A DNA stretch of 64,000 nucleotides, taken from positions 1 to 64,000 of the forward strand of contig CAUYLG010034765.1 of assembly GCA_963573385.1 (NCBI GenBank), read 5' to 3'. Made by a program: the position numbers and the translations under genes. Shown here in pieces: positions 22,845 to 33,329 of this stretch. The notes beneath the pieces were generated by a model. It was not told the DNA's origin, did not search any database, and saw only the letters and a list, made by a program, of their open reading frames with translations. Numbering within the stretch: the stretch's first letter is position 1; each line of letters begins with the position of its first letter. Origin of the DNA: Cacajao melanocephalus. Its lineage: Eukaryota; Chordata; Mammalia; Primates; Pitheciidae.

Positions 22845-22990
22845 TTTTTCGTCCTTATTTATTATGTCCTATCTCCTCTGCTACAATTTAAGGTCCTTCA
22901 GGGCAGAGACAGTGTCTCATACCTCATATTACCAACCCTTAATATAGCGTAAGTGTGTAGTCCCCACTTACTATTGATTAAATATGTGAA
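22845..22990 (+). mobile_element. L2 3' end
   Basis: ATTTAAGGTCCTTCAGGGCA, then GAGACAGTGTCTCATACCTC match the L2 tail 'taagctccttgagggcaggga'. The tail end is diverged. Confidence 0.65.
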
Positions 22991-23164
22991 ACTGCGTACA
23001 TAGGACACAGGCTTATTAAGAAAATGGTCACTGTATCATATTTTTAAAGCATATCAAGTAATTTCACATCAATAATTTAAAGATCTTTGTAGGAAGTAGC
23101 ATCTAAGTCCAAGCACAGTGTTCTACATGTAGAAAGACCTTATTAGCAGCATGTATTAAGCTAA

Positions 23165-23403
23165 TCATTTTATTCAACAGAAATTATTTATTGAACGTCT
23201 ATCTGACCCAGTCATAGCTTTTCGGCACTTACTAATTCACTTATTCTTCCTGGAAATATACTTAGGATACTGAGTGGAAATTATAGCACACAATGATAAG
23301 ATAATCTGCCTAAGGTCACAGTGGTTGAACTGGGATTCAAACCCAGGATATGGAGCTCCCAAGTCGATGTTCTTGGGCACTGTACTGCATCACCATGCCT
23401 CCA
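23165..23403 (+). mobile_element. MIR SINE
   Basis: CTGCCTAAGGTCACAGTGG, GAACTGGGATTCAAACCCAG and the 3' block to CACCATGCCTCC match MIR from the tRNA-related part into the core. 23165-23230 (TTATTTATTGAACGTCTA) is weaker and could be the 5' part of the MIR or an L2 tail. Confidence 0.75.
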
Positions 23404-23456
23404 GGAAGGAATGCCTGTTACAGCCTCCCTCCCTGCAACCAGCTGACATCCTACCT

Positions 23457-23592
23457 TGCATTACTTCTTTGTGCAGAGTTGGACATTGGTGCTTCCCAGG
23501 TGTAGATGAGGTGTGTGGTACATGGGGGTGTTGCACTTTGCCCTGACCTAGCACTAAGTTGAAAGTGATTCAAATTTGAATACTGTGAATCT
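23457..23592 (+). repeat. Local direct repeat, copy A
   Basis: Aligns with 23787-23924. Both start with TTGCATTA(C/T)TTCTTTGTGC and share AGAGTTGGACA; further on both carry a CTTTGC block, then the shared CTAGCACTAA and a TTCAA-rich end. A weaker match may extend about 35 bases upstream. I do not recognise the family. Confidence 0.7.
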
Positions 23593-23786
23593 ATTGAGCT
23601 TAGTTTGGTACTAGTTTGAATAGAATGCTGAACGTATGTACTAAAGTCTCTGTTAAAATATGTTTATAGTTTCTAAATATTAGATTAAATTTCCATGCTT
23701 CATTACTTGAAATTTGGTTCTGTTTTTGTAAATGAATTGCTGATCCTACTCACGGTTTCCCTCTCTATAGCTAGAATCCTGTCTCT

Positions 23787-23924
23787 TGCATTATTTCTTT
23801 GTGCAGAGTTGGACACTGAGGGCTCCGAGGGATAAATGGGATGGGGGGTACGTGTGTGTTTGGGGCTTTGCTATGATCTAGCACTAACATGGTTAAAGCA
23901 ATTCAACTTTATACTATATGAATC
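23787..23924 (+). repeat. Local direct repeat, copy B
   Basis: Partner of 23457-23592, offset 330 bp, same orientation. Identity is high in the first 30 bases and lower with small indels later, so either an old tandem duplication or two copies of an unnamed repeat. Confidence 0.7.
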
Positions 23925-23930
23925 AGTCTT

Positions 23931-24838
23931 GGCCACATTTTATCCTTCTTTGAGCTCCTAAAGGACTTTACATTATTCCTGTCACACACTGACCTGGATT
24001 GTTAGGGAAGGCTGGTATACATCCAGCACAGCAGGACAGAAATATTTGTCCAGTAAATAAGGAAATGAGTGAAAAAGTCTGGAAGAATTCTGTGTCACCT
24101 GAAACTCATAAGCAGCCTTTTATTTTTAAATATAATTGTAGTAATTATGAAAGTATGAATATTAACAGTTCTTATACAATTTTCAGTCTCCTCATTAAGT
24201 CCACATTCCTCTTGGCTATATGTGTAAGGAAAAAATAAGTCAAGTTTATATTAGCAGCCATCAACCTACAAAGAAAATAGTAAACCTAGAAACTTACAAA
24301 CAAAATAGAAAACCTAGGTCAGGTTTTCTTATTTAAAAATAGTATCTGCTTGAAATAACATATTTAGAAGTGGCTCTTAAATATAGCTTTTATTCATTTG
24401 AACAAAAATGAATGTATTTAGTACTATGGAGCAAAAATTGCACAGTAAAAAAGAAAGCATATAGAGTCTGGTTCTTTCAGTTCCTTGAAGGTAAAAAGGT
24501 TGAGAAGAAAAGCAATTCTTCCTGATACCAGTCTTATGATACAATATATGTTCTGTGAAAATGTGAAAAAAAAGTGAAAAACTTAAAAATTTTAAAAATG
24601 TGAAAACAGTGTTGAAAAAATGGTTTTAAAGACAGATGATGAAGCTGCCTTCTGCCAAACTTAATGCTAGAATAAATGTCGAATGTGTAAATTGTTGTTG
24701 GTGCCTGTGCAATTAATCAAGATATTTATTCTAAATCCATTTTTGTTTCTATACATTCTGGTATGTTTTCAGTTATTCTCGTTTTCATATTTAAGAAATA
24801 ACGAACAATGTTTAAAGTATCACAAGTAAAGGAAAATA
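23931..24838. other. Unassigned AT-rich sequence
   Basis: Contains a short imperfect tandem pair (about 27 bp each) at 24263-24317, both units ending AAACCTAG. Otherwise nothing recognised. Confidence 0.4.
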
Positions 24839-24917
24839 TTAGGTTGATACAAAAGTAATTGCATTTTTTGCCATTAAATTCAATGGCAAAACCACAATTA
24901 CTTTTGAACCAGCCTAA
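24839..24917 (+). mobile_element. MADE1 (mariner-derived hairpin element)
   Basis: A 79-bp, nearly complete MADE1: terminal inverted repeats TTAGGTTGATACAAAAGTAA and the complement of CAATTACTTTTGAACC, folding into one long hairpin around AAATTCAATGG. TA precedes the left end. MADE1 hairpins are the source of the primate miR-548 family. Confidence 0.9.
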
Positions 24918-25140
24918 CTGTGTTGCTGGATGACATCTACACAACATCCAGGTAATTCAGCCCCCTCACCCCATTCATTTAATTTCCTGTTTCTACCTCT
25001 CCTCCTTTCACAGATACACATTTTAATCACAATACCCTGTTTCACACTTCCCTGGTCAGCACCGATACTCTCTAAACTATTTTTCCTGCAGAAGCACATA
25101 TACCCATAAACACAAATACATGCACATATTAAACAATCCA

Positions 25141-25520
25141 TCACATGATGGATAGCCCGGCAGCCTGGTGATGCTGTGGGGATGTGGCTGCACGTGGGCT
25201 CTCACCCAGCTGGCCTTTTGTTAGTGTTGAAGGCCACCTCTTCTGAAGCTTCAGCTCAGGTGGCTGGAGGTGATGGAGTGTGCCGGGTGGGCGGTAGTGT
25301 GCATATTCAGCCCGGGTACAGTTTCCCCAGCTGACCAGATCCCAGGTGATCCAGGCAAAGGTCTTCAATGCAACCATGTGGTTCTGGATTCTCTGGTGCT
25401 TTTGTCATGACTCAGATGCTGTGCTGGGTCACTTTGTACATCCAGAGTCTTCCCAGTGGACAGATGAAGAATTAGGTATCCTTCCTGATGATGAAGACTG
25501 AAAGTGTAGACTCAGCTCTT
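25141..25520. other. Locally GC-rich unidentified block
   Basis: GC content jumps relative to both sides. The minus strand has a 78-codon frame (25141-25377) without recognisable motifs and with several other frames equally open. It might be an old processed pseudogene or an unnamed repeat; no poly(A) or target duplication is visible. Confidence 0.3.
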
Positions 25521-25614
25521 TACAAGAGTTAGGTGAGAATTTCAAGAGATTATGGGCTTCATATCACATATTGAGGTAATAAATTAAAGTTGTTTGGTGA
25601 AAAATAATAATAAA

Positions 25615-25928
<314 letters not shown>

Positions 25929-25931
25929 CTA

Positions 25932-25965
25932 ATGTGTGTGTGTATATGTGTATGTATACACATAT
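25932..25965. repeat. (TG)n/(TATG)n simple repeat
   Basis: Short interrupted TG/TATG tract just after an Alu tail. Confidence 0.85.
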
Positions 25966-26798
25966 TTTTTCTCATGGTGTAAGTGCAGTGAGCACTGAAC
26001 AGAAGGTATTAAATAGTTTTGTCTCGTGGTCATTAATAAATCTTCCTGTGAATACTTTCATGAGCCCTCTATTGAGATATTGTGACTTTGGTGCATACTT
26101 TGCAGTATCCAGTTTAGTCTGTGATCAAAGGATAATACAGATTGAAGGCAAACAATTTTGGAGGAAAAAAATCCACCCTGCTGCCACTCTCATGATTAAT
26201 ATGCCATGTGCAGACGTCTTGTTTTCTACCACCAACTTTGTGTCCTGGCAAACAACTTTGAATTCTAAGACTGACAGCAGAGTGCTAGTAATAGTGCTGC
26301 AACTGTAGCAAAGAAAAAAACCCATGTTTCTGTATGTTAAAATGCAAGTTTTACCATGACTTAAGACTTCTTCAAACTGATTGTCAGTGAAAGAGTGAGC
26401 AAAAATCAATTTAAGATTGGTGGAAGCCCATTGCCAATAAAGGATTGATCTCTCACTTTGAGGAAGGTGTTTGGAAGAAACTATTGCTAAACAGTAAGCA
26501 GGGCTTTATAAAAAGGAATTGCCAATAGATAGTACTGGACACACAAGGCCATAAGGACCACACTAATACCTGGAAAATGCTCTTCAGTCTTGTAAAATGC
26601 TGTTCAGTTAAAGCTACCATTGTTGGAAACATGTTTTTTTGCCTCTCATTCATGATGTGTGTGTATACTTAAAATGCCTTCCAATTCTAGAAGGACTTCT
26701 GTGGGGTTAGATTACAGGTATTGGATAAACTTATGGTTTAATAATAATTCTAATAAATCATGAGTTTCCACGAGACAAACACGGAAATAGATATAAAC
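25966..26798. other. Unassigned sequence with a 124-codon chance-length frame
   Basis: A plus frame 25934-26308 starts in the TG repeat and runs through unique sequence. It has no signal, domain or poly(A) context and I recognise no homologue. Frames of this length are expected a few times in 64 kb. Confidence 0.35.
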
Positions 26799-26838
26799 GT
26801 ATGCATGCATGTGTGCATGTATGCATGTGTGTGTATGT
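26799..26838. repeat. (TGCA)n/(TG)n simple repeat
   Basis: ATGCATGCATGTGTGCATGT followed by ATGCATGTGTGTGTATG. Confidence 0.9.
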
Positions 26839-27076
26839 CATAAAGCTATTTTCTACTTCTGTTGGGTGAAAGAATGTTGAAGCAATGGCACCCCACTAGC
26901 AATGACACACCAAGTGTCCAGATTTTATTTCTAAATACAATTCTATACACTAAAAGGAACCGGGTCTGCATTGTTTGCCCTTGTACAATTGTTGATTGTA
27001 GGATTGGGGTTGGGAAAGAACAAGATGAGCCTGGAACATTTTATGGTGGCAGCAAGCAAAGAAGTGCTCAAAGAAT

Positions 27077-27364
27077 GGTAGGCGCAGTAGCTCCTGCCTG
27101 TAATTCCAGCACTTTGAGAGGCCAGTGAGAGGATTTCTTGAAGCCAGGAGTTCGAGACCAGCCTGGGCAACAAAGCGAGATCCCCATCTCTAGAAAAATA
27201 AGATAATTAGCCAGGTGCAGCTACTTGGGAGGCAGAAGCAGGAAGATTGCTTCAGCTCAAGGGTTCAAGGCTGCGGTGAGCTATGATCAGGCCACTGCAC
27301 TTTAGCCTGGAGCCTGAGTGACAGAGACCCTGTCTCTAAAACAAACAAACAAACAAACAAACAA
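27077..27364 (+). mobile_element. Alu element, AluJ-like, with (AAAC)n tail
   Basis: Diverged Alu from GGTAGGCGCAGTAGCTCC to TGTCTCTAAA; part of the right-arm start is deleted. The tail (27338-27364) has become an AAAC microsatellite. Confidence 0.92.
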
Positions 27365-28439
27365 AAGAAGAATAGTAGGGACAAGTCAGAAGAACACAAA
27401 TGCCAGCCTGAAGGAAGTTTCACAGGAGAAATTGAAACAATCTGATCATCAAAATAAATAAAAATATTGATGGATCTAATCCTTTGAGTAAAATAATACA
27501 ATGAAGTCCACAGCAATATTAATAGGCAGGAGAGAATAGAAATCTTTTTCTTATGATAAAAATATAACTCCTTACTGTAGAAAGAATGACTAGAATAATT
27601 ACCATTTGGCAGTCGTCATCATAGTAACTGATTCAGACAAGAATTATCAATGGATGCTAAAACTCATGGTAGAAACTTTGAGGGGTACCAGGATATTCAC
27701 ATAGTCTCAAAGTATTGCCTCACAAGAAACATATTAATTGCAAAAGGAAAATAGTAACTTTGCATTGCGTAAACCTGGCAGACATATTTTAACCAATTGA
27801 TCAATATTATGATCACTAGCATCAATGCCTTGTGGCCTAAGGCCACCAGGAACACACCCACCGGCAGTTGAACAAGATGAGTTATTAATTATTTTAGTGA
27901 CAGAGAATGCACATCATGAGAAACCATGGGGACATCTCCATAAGATGGTGTTAGAAAGGACTTAGAGGATTTGGGCTTGTGTTAGATAATTTTGTGGAGG
28001 ATTTAAAAAAGTTCTGGATTGGATGCTCTCAGGAAGCAGAGATAATTCTATGGTTGAATAGCTTATTAAATCTAATAAAGAAGTAAGGAAGACCAGACTG
28101 AAACTAGAGCTGTAATTGGTAAAGAAGCCACAGGCATACATATTAGCCAGGATCGAGGGATGATTAGTTATTTGTATGATGATGACAATGTTTATGGTTT
28201 TGTCTGTGTTCAGACTTAATGAATGGTCTTGTCACAAGGTCACAGAGTGGCCTTGACTGATTGCTCTGGTTCAATAAAACAAAGCTTGACTGGTGTTCTG
28301 GTAAATAGTTTATGTTCAACAAAAGAACTTCAAGTCTCAGCTGTGAGTGCCAGTATATCTCCTAGCAACACCAAGGTTACTGTGGCATTCTCAGATTCCA
28401 GATGTCAGGGACGAATCAACATCACTTGCCTACTGATAT
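27365..28439. other. Unassigned sequence
   Basis: No element named. 28220-28440 has a 72-codon frame with no known features and leads into the L1M 3' UTR, so it may be diverged L1 sequence. Confidence 0.4.
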
Positions 28440-29055
28440 GAGGCATTGAAAATGGAACACCATCACTCCTGTGACCTTCCTGCCCAAACTTCATAACCTG
28501 GATCTAATCATGAGGAAATATGAGACAAATACAAATTGGTGGATATTCTACAAAATAGCATGCCTGTATTCTCCCAAATGTCAATGTCATAAAAGAAAGG
28601 CAGATTGATTAATTAGTCGTTCTGCATCAAATCGTTCTAGTCAGCAAGCCGTAACAACTGACTGCAATGCATAATTTACAATTTACTTTTGCTTTAAAGG
28701 ACGTTACTGGGATAGTTGACAAATTCTGAGTAAGCCTGTAGATTAGGTGATTGTATACATGTTAAACGTTCTGATTTTGATAATTGTACTATGATATGTA
28801 AGAGAATATTTTTACTTTTAGAAAACATATATTGAAGAATGTAAGGATAAAGAGGCATTATATCTGTTTCTCAAATAGCTCAGAAAAAACAATATTTGTA
28901 TATGTATATACACGTGTGCACATACACATAAAGGGAAGAATAAAATGAGATTTGGAAAATCTGGGTAAAGAATATATGAGAATTCCTCATACAGTTGTTG
29001 CAAATGCTGTGGATAATCTGTAATGATGTCAAAATTAAAAGGAAAAAAAAATTGG
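28440..29055 (+). mobile_element. L1M 3' UTR (L1MC/L1ME type), plus strand
   Basis: Blocks in order: CTAATCATGAGGAAATATGA (28505), ATTGGTGGATATTCTACAAA, CAAATGTCAATGTCAT, TTTTGATAATTGTACTATG (28774), GTAAAGAATATATGAGAATT (28964) and an A-rich end. This is the typical order of an old L1M 3' UTR with a short insertion near 28890-28930. Confidence 0.75.
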
Positions 29056-30118
29056 CAAATTTGACTTTGCTGTTTGACTCATTGCATTCTAAGGTAAAAT
29101 GTCTACTTATACACATATTAACATCTAAATCTCCTAGCTTAATTTTTATGGATGTCATGAGGCTGACTTGTGGGGTTTACTCACAGGTATATCATTCCTT
29201 TAGCGGTCCTTGTATTTGGTAGAATGTGTTCTAATTAACCTTTTCTTCTGTAGATATGAATTGCCAGGAATATATGCATTAAACTTTCTTTTGAAAAATC
29301 CCCTGATGCCGGATGCACTGCATCACTGAGAAGTGATCCACAGGTGAGCATCTAAGCATTGAATGTTTTTCTATTCTGTATTTTTTCTTTCATGTGTTGT
29401 TGATATCAGGCTGTTATCAACCCATTCTATAAAACAGGACCATAGGTATATGCATTACAACACAGAACTCATTATAACACAGAGTACAGAATTAGGGATA
29501 AAATAGAAGTGAAATCATTTTTGATAGCTTCTTAGTGAAACATAATTGTTTTTATTGTAATGACTGTCGTTTTAGATGATTTGAATATCATAGAGCACAA
29601 GAGAAAACATTGTGTCTTCACATTTAAGTTTGTGTGTGTGTGCTTGCGTGCTCATAAATGACTTAATTTTAAAGCTAAAGAGTATTTAGTATGCTATAGG
29701 TTAAGACAAAGCATTATTTGAGGCAAAGAAAGTTATTATCTTATTATTATATGGTCTAGAATCAGCTAAAGTCAGATACTATGGAACTGGGTTGATACAT
29801 GCCTGGGTCATCCTAAGAAGGAAATAAAAGTACTTTAGCTCAGTCCATTGTATCACTTAGCCTTAAAATTTGCAAATTATTTTGAAACCTTGCTAAATTT
29901 AGCTCTTCTTAATCATAATTGACAATCAGTGGTGGCTATATAATTTTTAATAAATGTATAAGAACAATATCTTCTTTAGTAGGAGTATCTCTTAGGTTCT
30001 CATGGCTATGTCAGGGGCACTACCTTACCTTCAGGATTCTACCATTGATCTCACTGGGCCTCATTACCTTGTGGCAATGACCTGAGGTTTGACAAAACTG
30101 TAAGAGCCAGCATCAGTA
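29056..30118. other. Unassigned sequence; contains an exon-like segment
   Basis: No transposon recognised. The splice-site-flanked segment 29254-29343 is listed separately. Confidence 0.4.
29254..29343 (+). other. Exon-like segment with consensus splice sites
   Basis: A 90-bp segment preceded by a pyrimidine tract and acceptor (AACCTTTTCTTCTGTAG, 29237-29253, with CTAAT upstream as possible branch point) and followed by the donor CAG|GTGAGC (29341-29349). One frame is open for 24 codons (through LNFLLKNPLMPDA) and then stops, so it would be non-coding, 3'-terminal coding, or a cryptic exon. No transcript evidence is available here. Confidence 0.3.
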
Positions 30119-30119
30119 A

Positions 30120-30312
30120 CAGTGGTTCTCCAAGTGTGAGGGCTACCTGCCTTAGAATCAACTGGGGTGCTTATTAGAATGAAGATTCCTGACTCCACCC
30201 CAGACCTACTCCACTGGAAACTGATTGCGGGACCCAGGAATCTGCTTTTTAAATAAGCTCCCTAAAGTGAGTCTTAGGCACCTAATGTATGAAAAACATT
30301 CTCAGAACTTGC
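30120..30312 (+). mobile_element. MER5-like hAT-Charlie element
   Basis: CAGTGGTTCTCCAAGTGTG start, AGAATCAACTGGGGTGCTTA, TGACTCCACCCCAGACCTAC and GGGACCCAGGAATCTGC follow MER5A/MER5B; the 3' end near CATTCTCAGAACTTGCC is the decayed inverted repeat. Confidence 0.85.
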
Positions 30313-31339
30313 CTTAAATTAAATTTTAAAAAATGAATGTACTTTATACTCCTCTATCTCTCTCATATTTCTTTCCACATTACATACTTTATCAATATCT
30401 CAAATTAAACACATAAGAAACCTCTGAAATAATTTTATTCAATCAAGATCTTAAAGTACAGAACTACCTAAGATATCCTCTGTTCAGCTCTTCTGTAGTT
30501 CTGCTCTTAATCTACTATTTGAATCATCTAAAGATCATGAAGTCATTTTAAGCTATAGTCATTTGATTAGAAAATAATTATAAAGTTTATTAAAACAACT
30601 CACATTCTGCAACTATGCTTCTTGTTTCAGCAGATAACCTGCAGGCATCACTGATGAAATTAAAATTAGGGTGAATCACAAGCAGGAGAAGATATTACTT
30701 CAGAAGATTATAAAGTGAATCACAAGCAAAAAATATATATATATTTCAGTTCCTTTATATGTTCAATTTACTTGAAGTTTGTTTATTTTGCCCTCTTTGT
30801 GGTGATCCTTAGTTTTTTCATTTTCTTGCAACTAGTTCATTCCTGTAAATGAAGAGTTTCTAATTCAGGAACTGCTTCTTTTTACACACATTAATTTTTA
30901 AAAGTTTTTTCCACATAGAATTTGTCTACCAAATAATACATTTTACTGTTCCTTGGTATACATTTTTGAAATGTACTTATTATCATTCTATCAAATAAAA
31001 CGTCATTTACCCAACGCATTTAAATAGGAGTCACTGTTAAAAAATGTGTGACCTGAAAAGTAATAATTCTAATAATAGAATGCTCAAAACACCCAGTAAC
31101 GTTCTATTTTGTGCAACAAAGCAAAGCGTTGGTCAAATGATACTGAACTTCCAGATCAAAGATATCAAAGATATTTCTGATTTAAAGTCATTATTGAATC
31201 CCAGATAAAAGAATACAGGAAATAGGCAGATAAATACACACCAACATGATAGACTAAATACCAGCATTAACAATGTGGTCGTTGGAGTGTGAAGGGAGTG
31301 GGTAACTTTTAACAAATATAGACCTAGCATCTCACCAAA
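30313..31339. other. Unassigned AT-rich sequence
   Basis: No element recognised. A good 3'-splice-site-like sequence (CTATGCTTCTTGTTTCAG) ends at about 30633. The motif GTGAATCACAAGCA occurs twice, about 45 bp apart. Confidence 0.4.
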
Positions 31340-31359
31340 TGTATATGAGACAAGAAGAC

Positions 31360-31576
31360 TATATATATATATATGAACATCTTCATCAAATGCTACTGTA
31401 TAAAGAGAGACTGATATATATATATATATATATATGTAAACATATATATATAGACATATATATATAGACATATATATAGACATATATATAGACATATCTT
31501 CATCAAATGCCTACTACATATATATATATATAGATAGATAGATATAGATATATATAGATATACATATAGAGATATA

Positions 31577-31634
<58 letters not shown>

Positions 31635-31673
31635 TATATCTCTATATGTAGTAGGCATTTGATGAAGATGTTC
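31360..31673. repeat. Palindromic AT-rich repeat cluster (PATRR-like)
   Basis: (TA)n, (TATAGACA)n and (GATA)n tracts surround a perfect 90-bp palindrome, 31561-31650: 30-bp arms, each ending in a GTGTGTGTGTA / TACACACACAC run, around a central (TA)15. An outer arm pair, 31498-31522 and 31643-31667, is a perfect 25-bp inverted repeat containing CATCAAATGCCTACTACA. A third copy of the arm motif (GAACATCTTCATCAAATG) lies at 31375-31392 in direct orientation. It can extrude a large cruciform. Open frames here are microsatellite translations. Confidence 0.95.
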
Positions 31674-32789
31674 TTTTTTCTGTAAAGCATATACTTAAAA
31701 ACTTTGATAAACTGTGATTTGTTTAATATATTCATTTTTAAAGTATCCTTCTCTGATGCTCAAATCCAAGCTGAACTATTCTTGTCCTCACTTGAGTATC
31801 TTACTCTTCTTTTTAAATGTGTAGACGTCTTACTATCTACTACAAGCAATTTGCATGTATAAGCTTACATTATACATTAAGTTCACATTCAAAGAAGCAA
31901 TCTAACAATTATACAACTTTAACACTTGCATAAGATTCTTGTACTAAATTTGGAGAAATAGAGAAATCTGAATATTTTATCCTTCTCAGTCGGAGTTTAA
32001 AAAATTAAAGGTTCAGTGACCTAATACTTTGAGCTCAAATTAAATTCAATGTTTGCTATAAAACTTTTCATATTTTAGCCCAGAGGAAAACATTTAACCA
32101 CTTTTAATTAGCTACACATATTTTTTGTTCTATAGTACATACTATGATAATGATATTATAGTGATTTTATGCAATAAAAATGTGATTACAAATTTTAATA
32201 AATTACACTGAGTCTAATTTTCTGTAACATCTATCATTAATATAATTCTCCCACCAGCACCTCACCACATGCCTAGTTTGATACTGAAGATTGAGAACAC
32301 TAAGGAAGAACCTACTGTTATAACAAGTGAGGAGAAAGAAAGATCAAACTTTTGGAAACATGTACATAACATTTTCTACAAATATTAATGCTGTAAATAG
32401 GAATATAATTCAAAACTTATTTTTCATGAAGATTTGTAATACAAGCAAATGACCTACTACTGTCACTCTGTCAATTTATTACACACCAATAACTTCCATA
32501 AATTCCCTGGTCACATCAAGCCTTGAGGCATCTACGTGGACTGGTAGAGGACCTCACCAACTGGTTGGGTTTAGGATTTTAATTCTTCAGAATCTATTGT
32601 ACAAACTAAAGTGGGTGGGAACAAACTCTTTTTGACTTTACTTCCAAATGTTTCTGGAGCTATACTTCTTAATCTCCTTCCTCCTTTCCCGTCTCAGAGC
32701 AACAGATGTTCTTTCTCCTCACCAGTTCTAACTGCCATCTGCAGTTTTGATCCCATGGCTTCCCAACCTGTGGACTGATTTCCATCAGT

Positions 32790-32790
<1 letters not shown>
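31674..32790. other. Unassigned AT-rich sequence
   Basis: Nothing recognised to about 32640. 32650-32788 is pyrimidine-rich and might be an upstream part of the L2 that resumes at 33330. Confidence 0.35.
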
Positions 32791-32840
<50 letters not shown>

Positions 32841-32873
32841 ATCTGTCTGTCTGTCTTCTGTCTGTCTGTCTAT
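32791..32873. repeat. (TATC)n(TGTC)n compound tetranucleotide repeat
   Basis: About 12 TATC units (32791-32840) and then TGTC units with one TTC interruption (to 32873). Likely length-polymorphic. Confidence 0.97.
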
Positions 32874-32964
32874 TTCACTATGTTTTTCCTGTCCGCCGAT
32901 TATCCTTTTATATACAAATACCCTCCTGTGCTCTCCATTTAAAACAAATTTAAAAATTAAAAGC

Positions 32965-33280
<316 letters not shown>

Positions 33281-33329
33281 AGTGAACATTGAAACAGCAA
33301 ATAACAATAAAAAAACTTTTCATTTGATC

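Noticed and set aside
25934..26308. 124-codon plus frame
   Set aside because: It starts inside a TG repeat, has no recognised domain, and its length is not surprising in 64 kb of AT-rich DNA.
31133..31735. Overlapping minus-strand frames of 73-120 codons rich in Tyr and Ile
   Set aside because: They translate the TA/TATG palindromic repeat; low complexity only.
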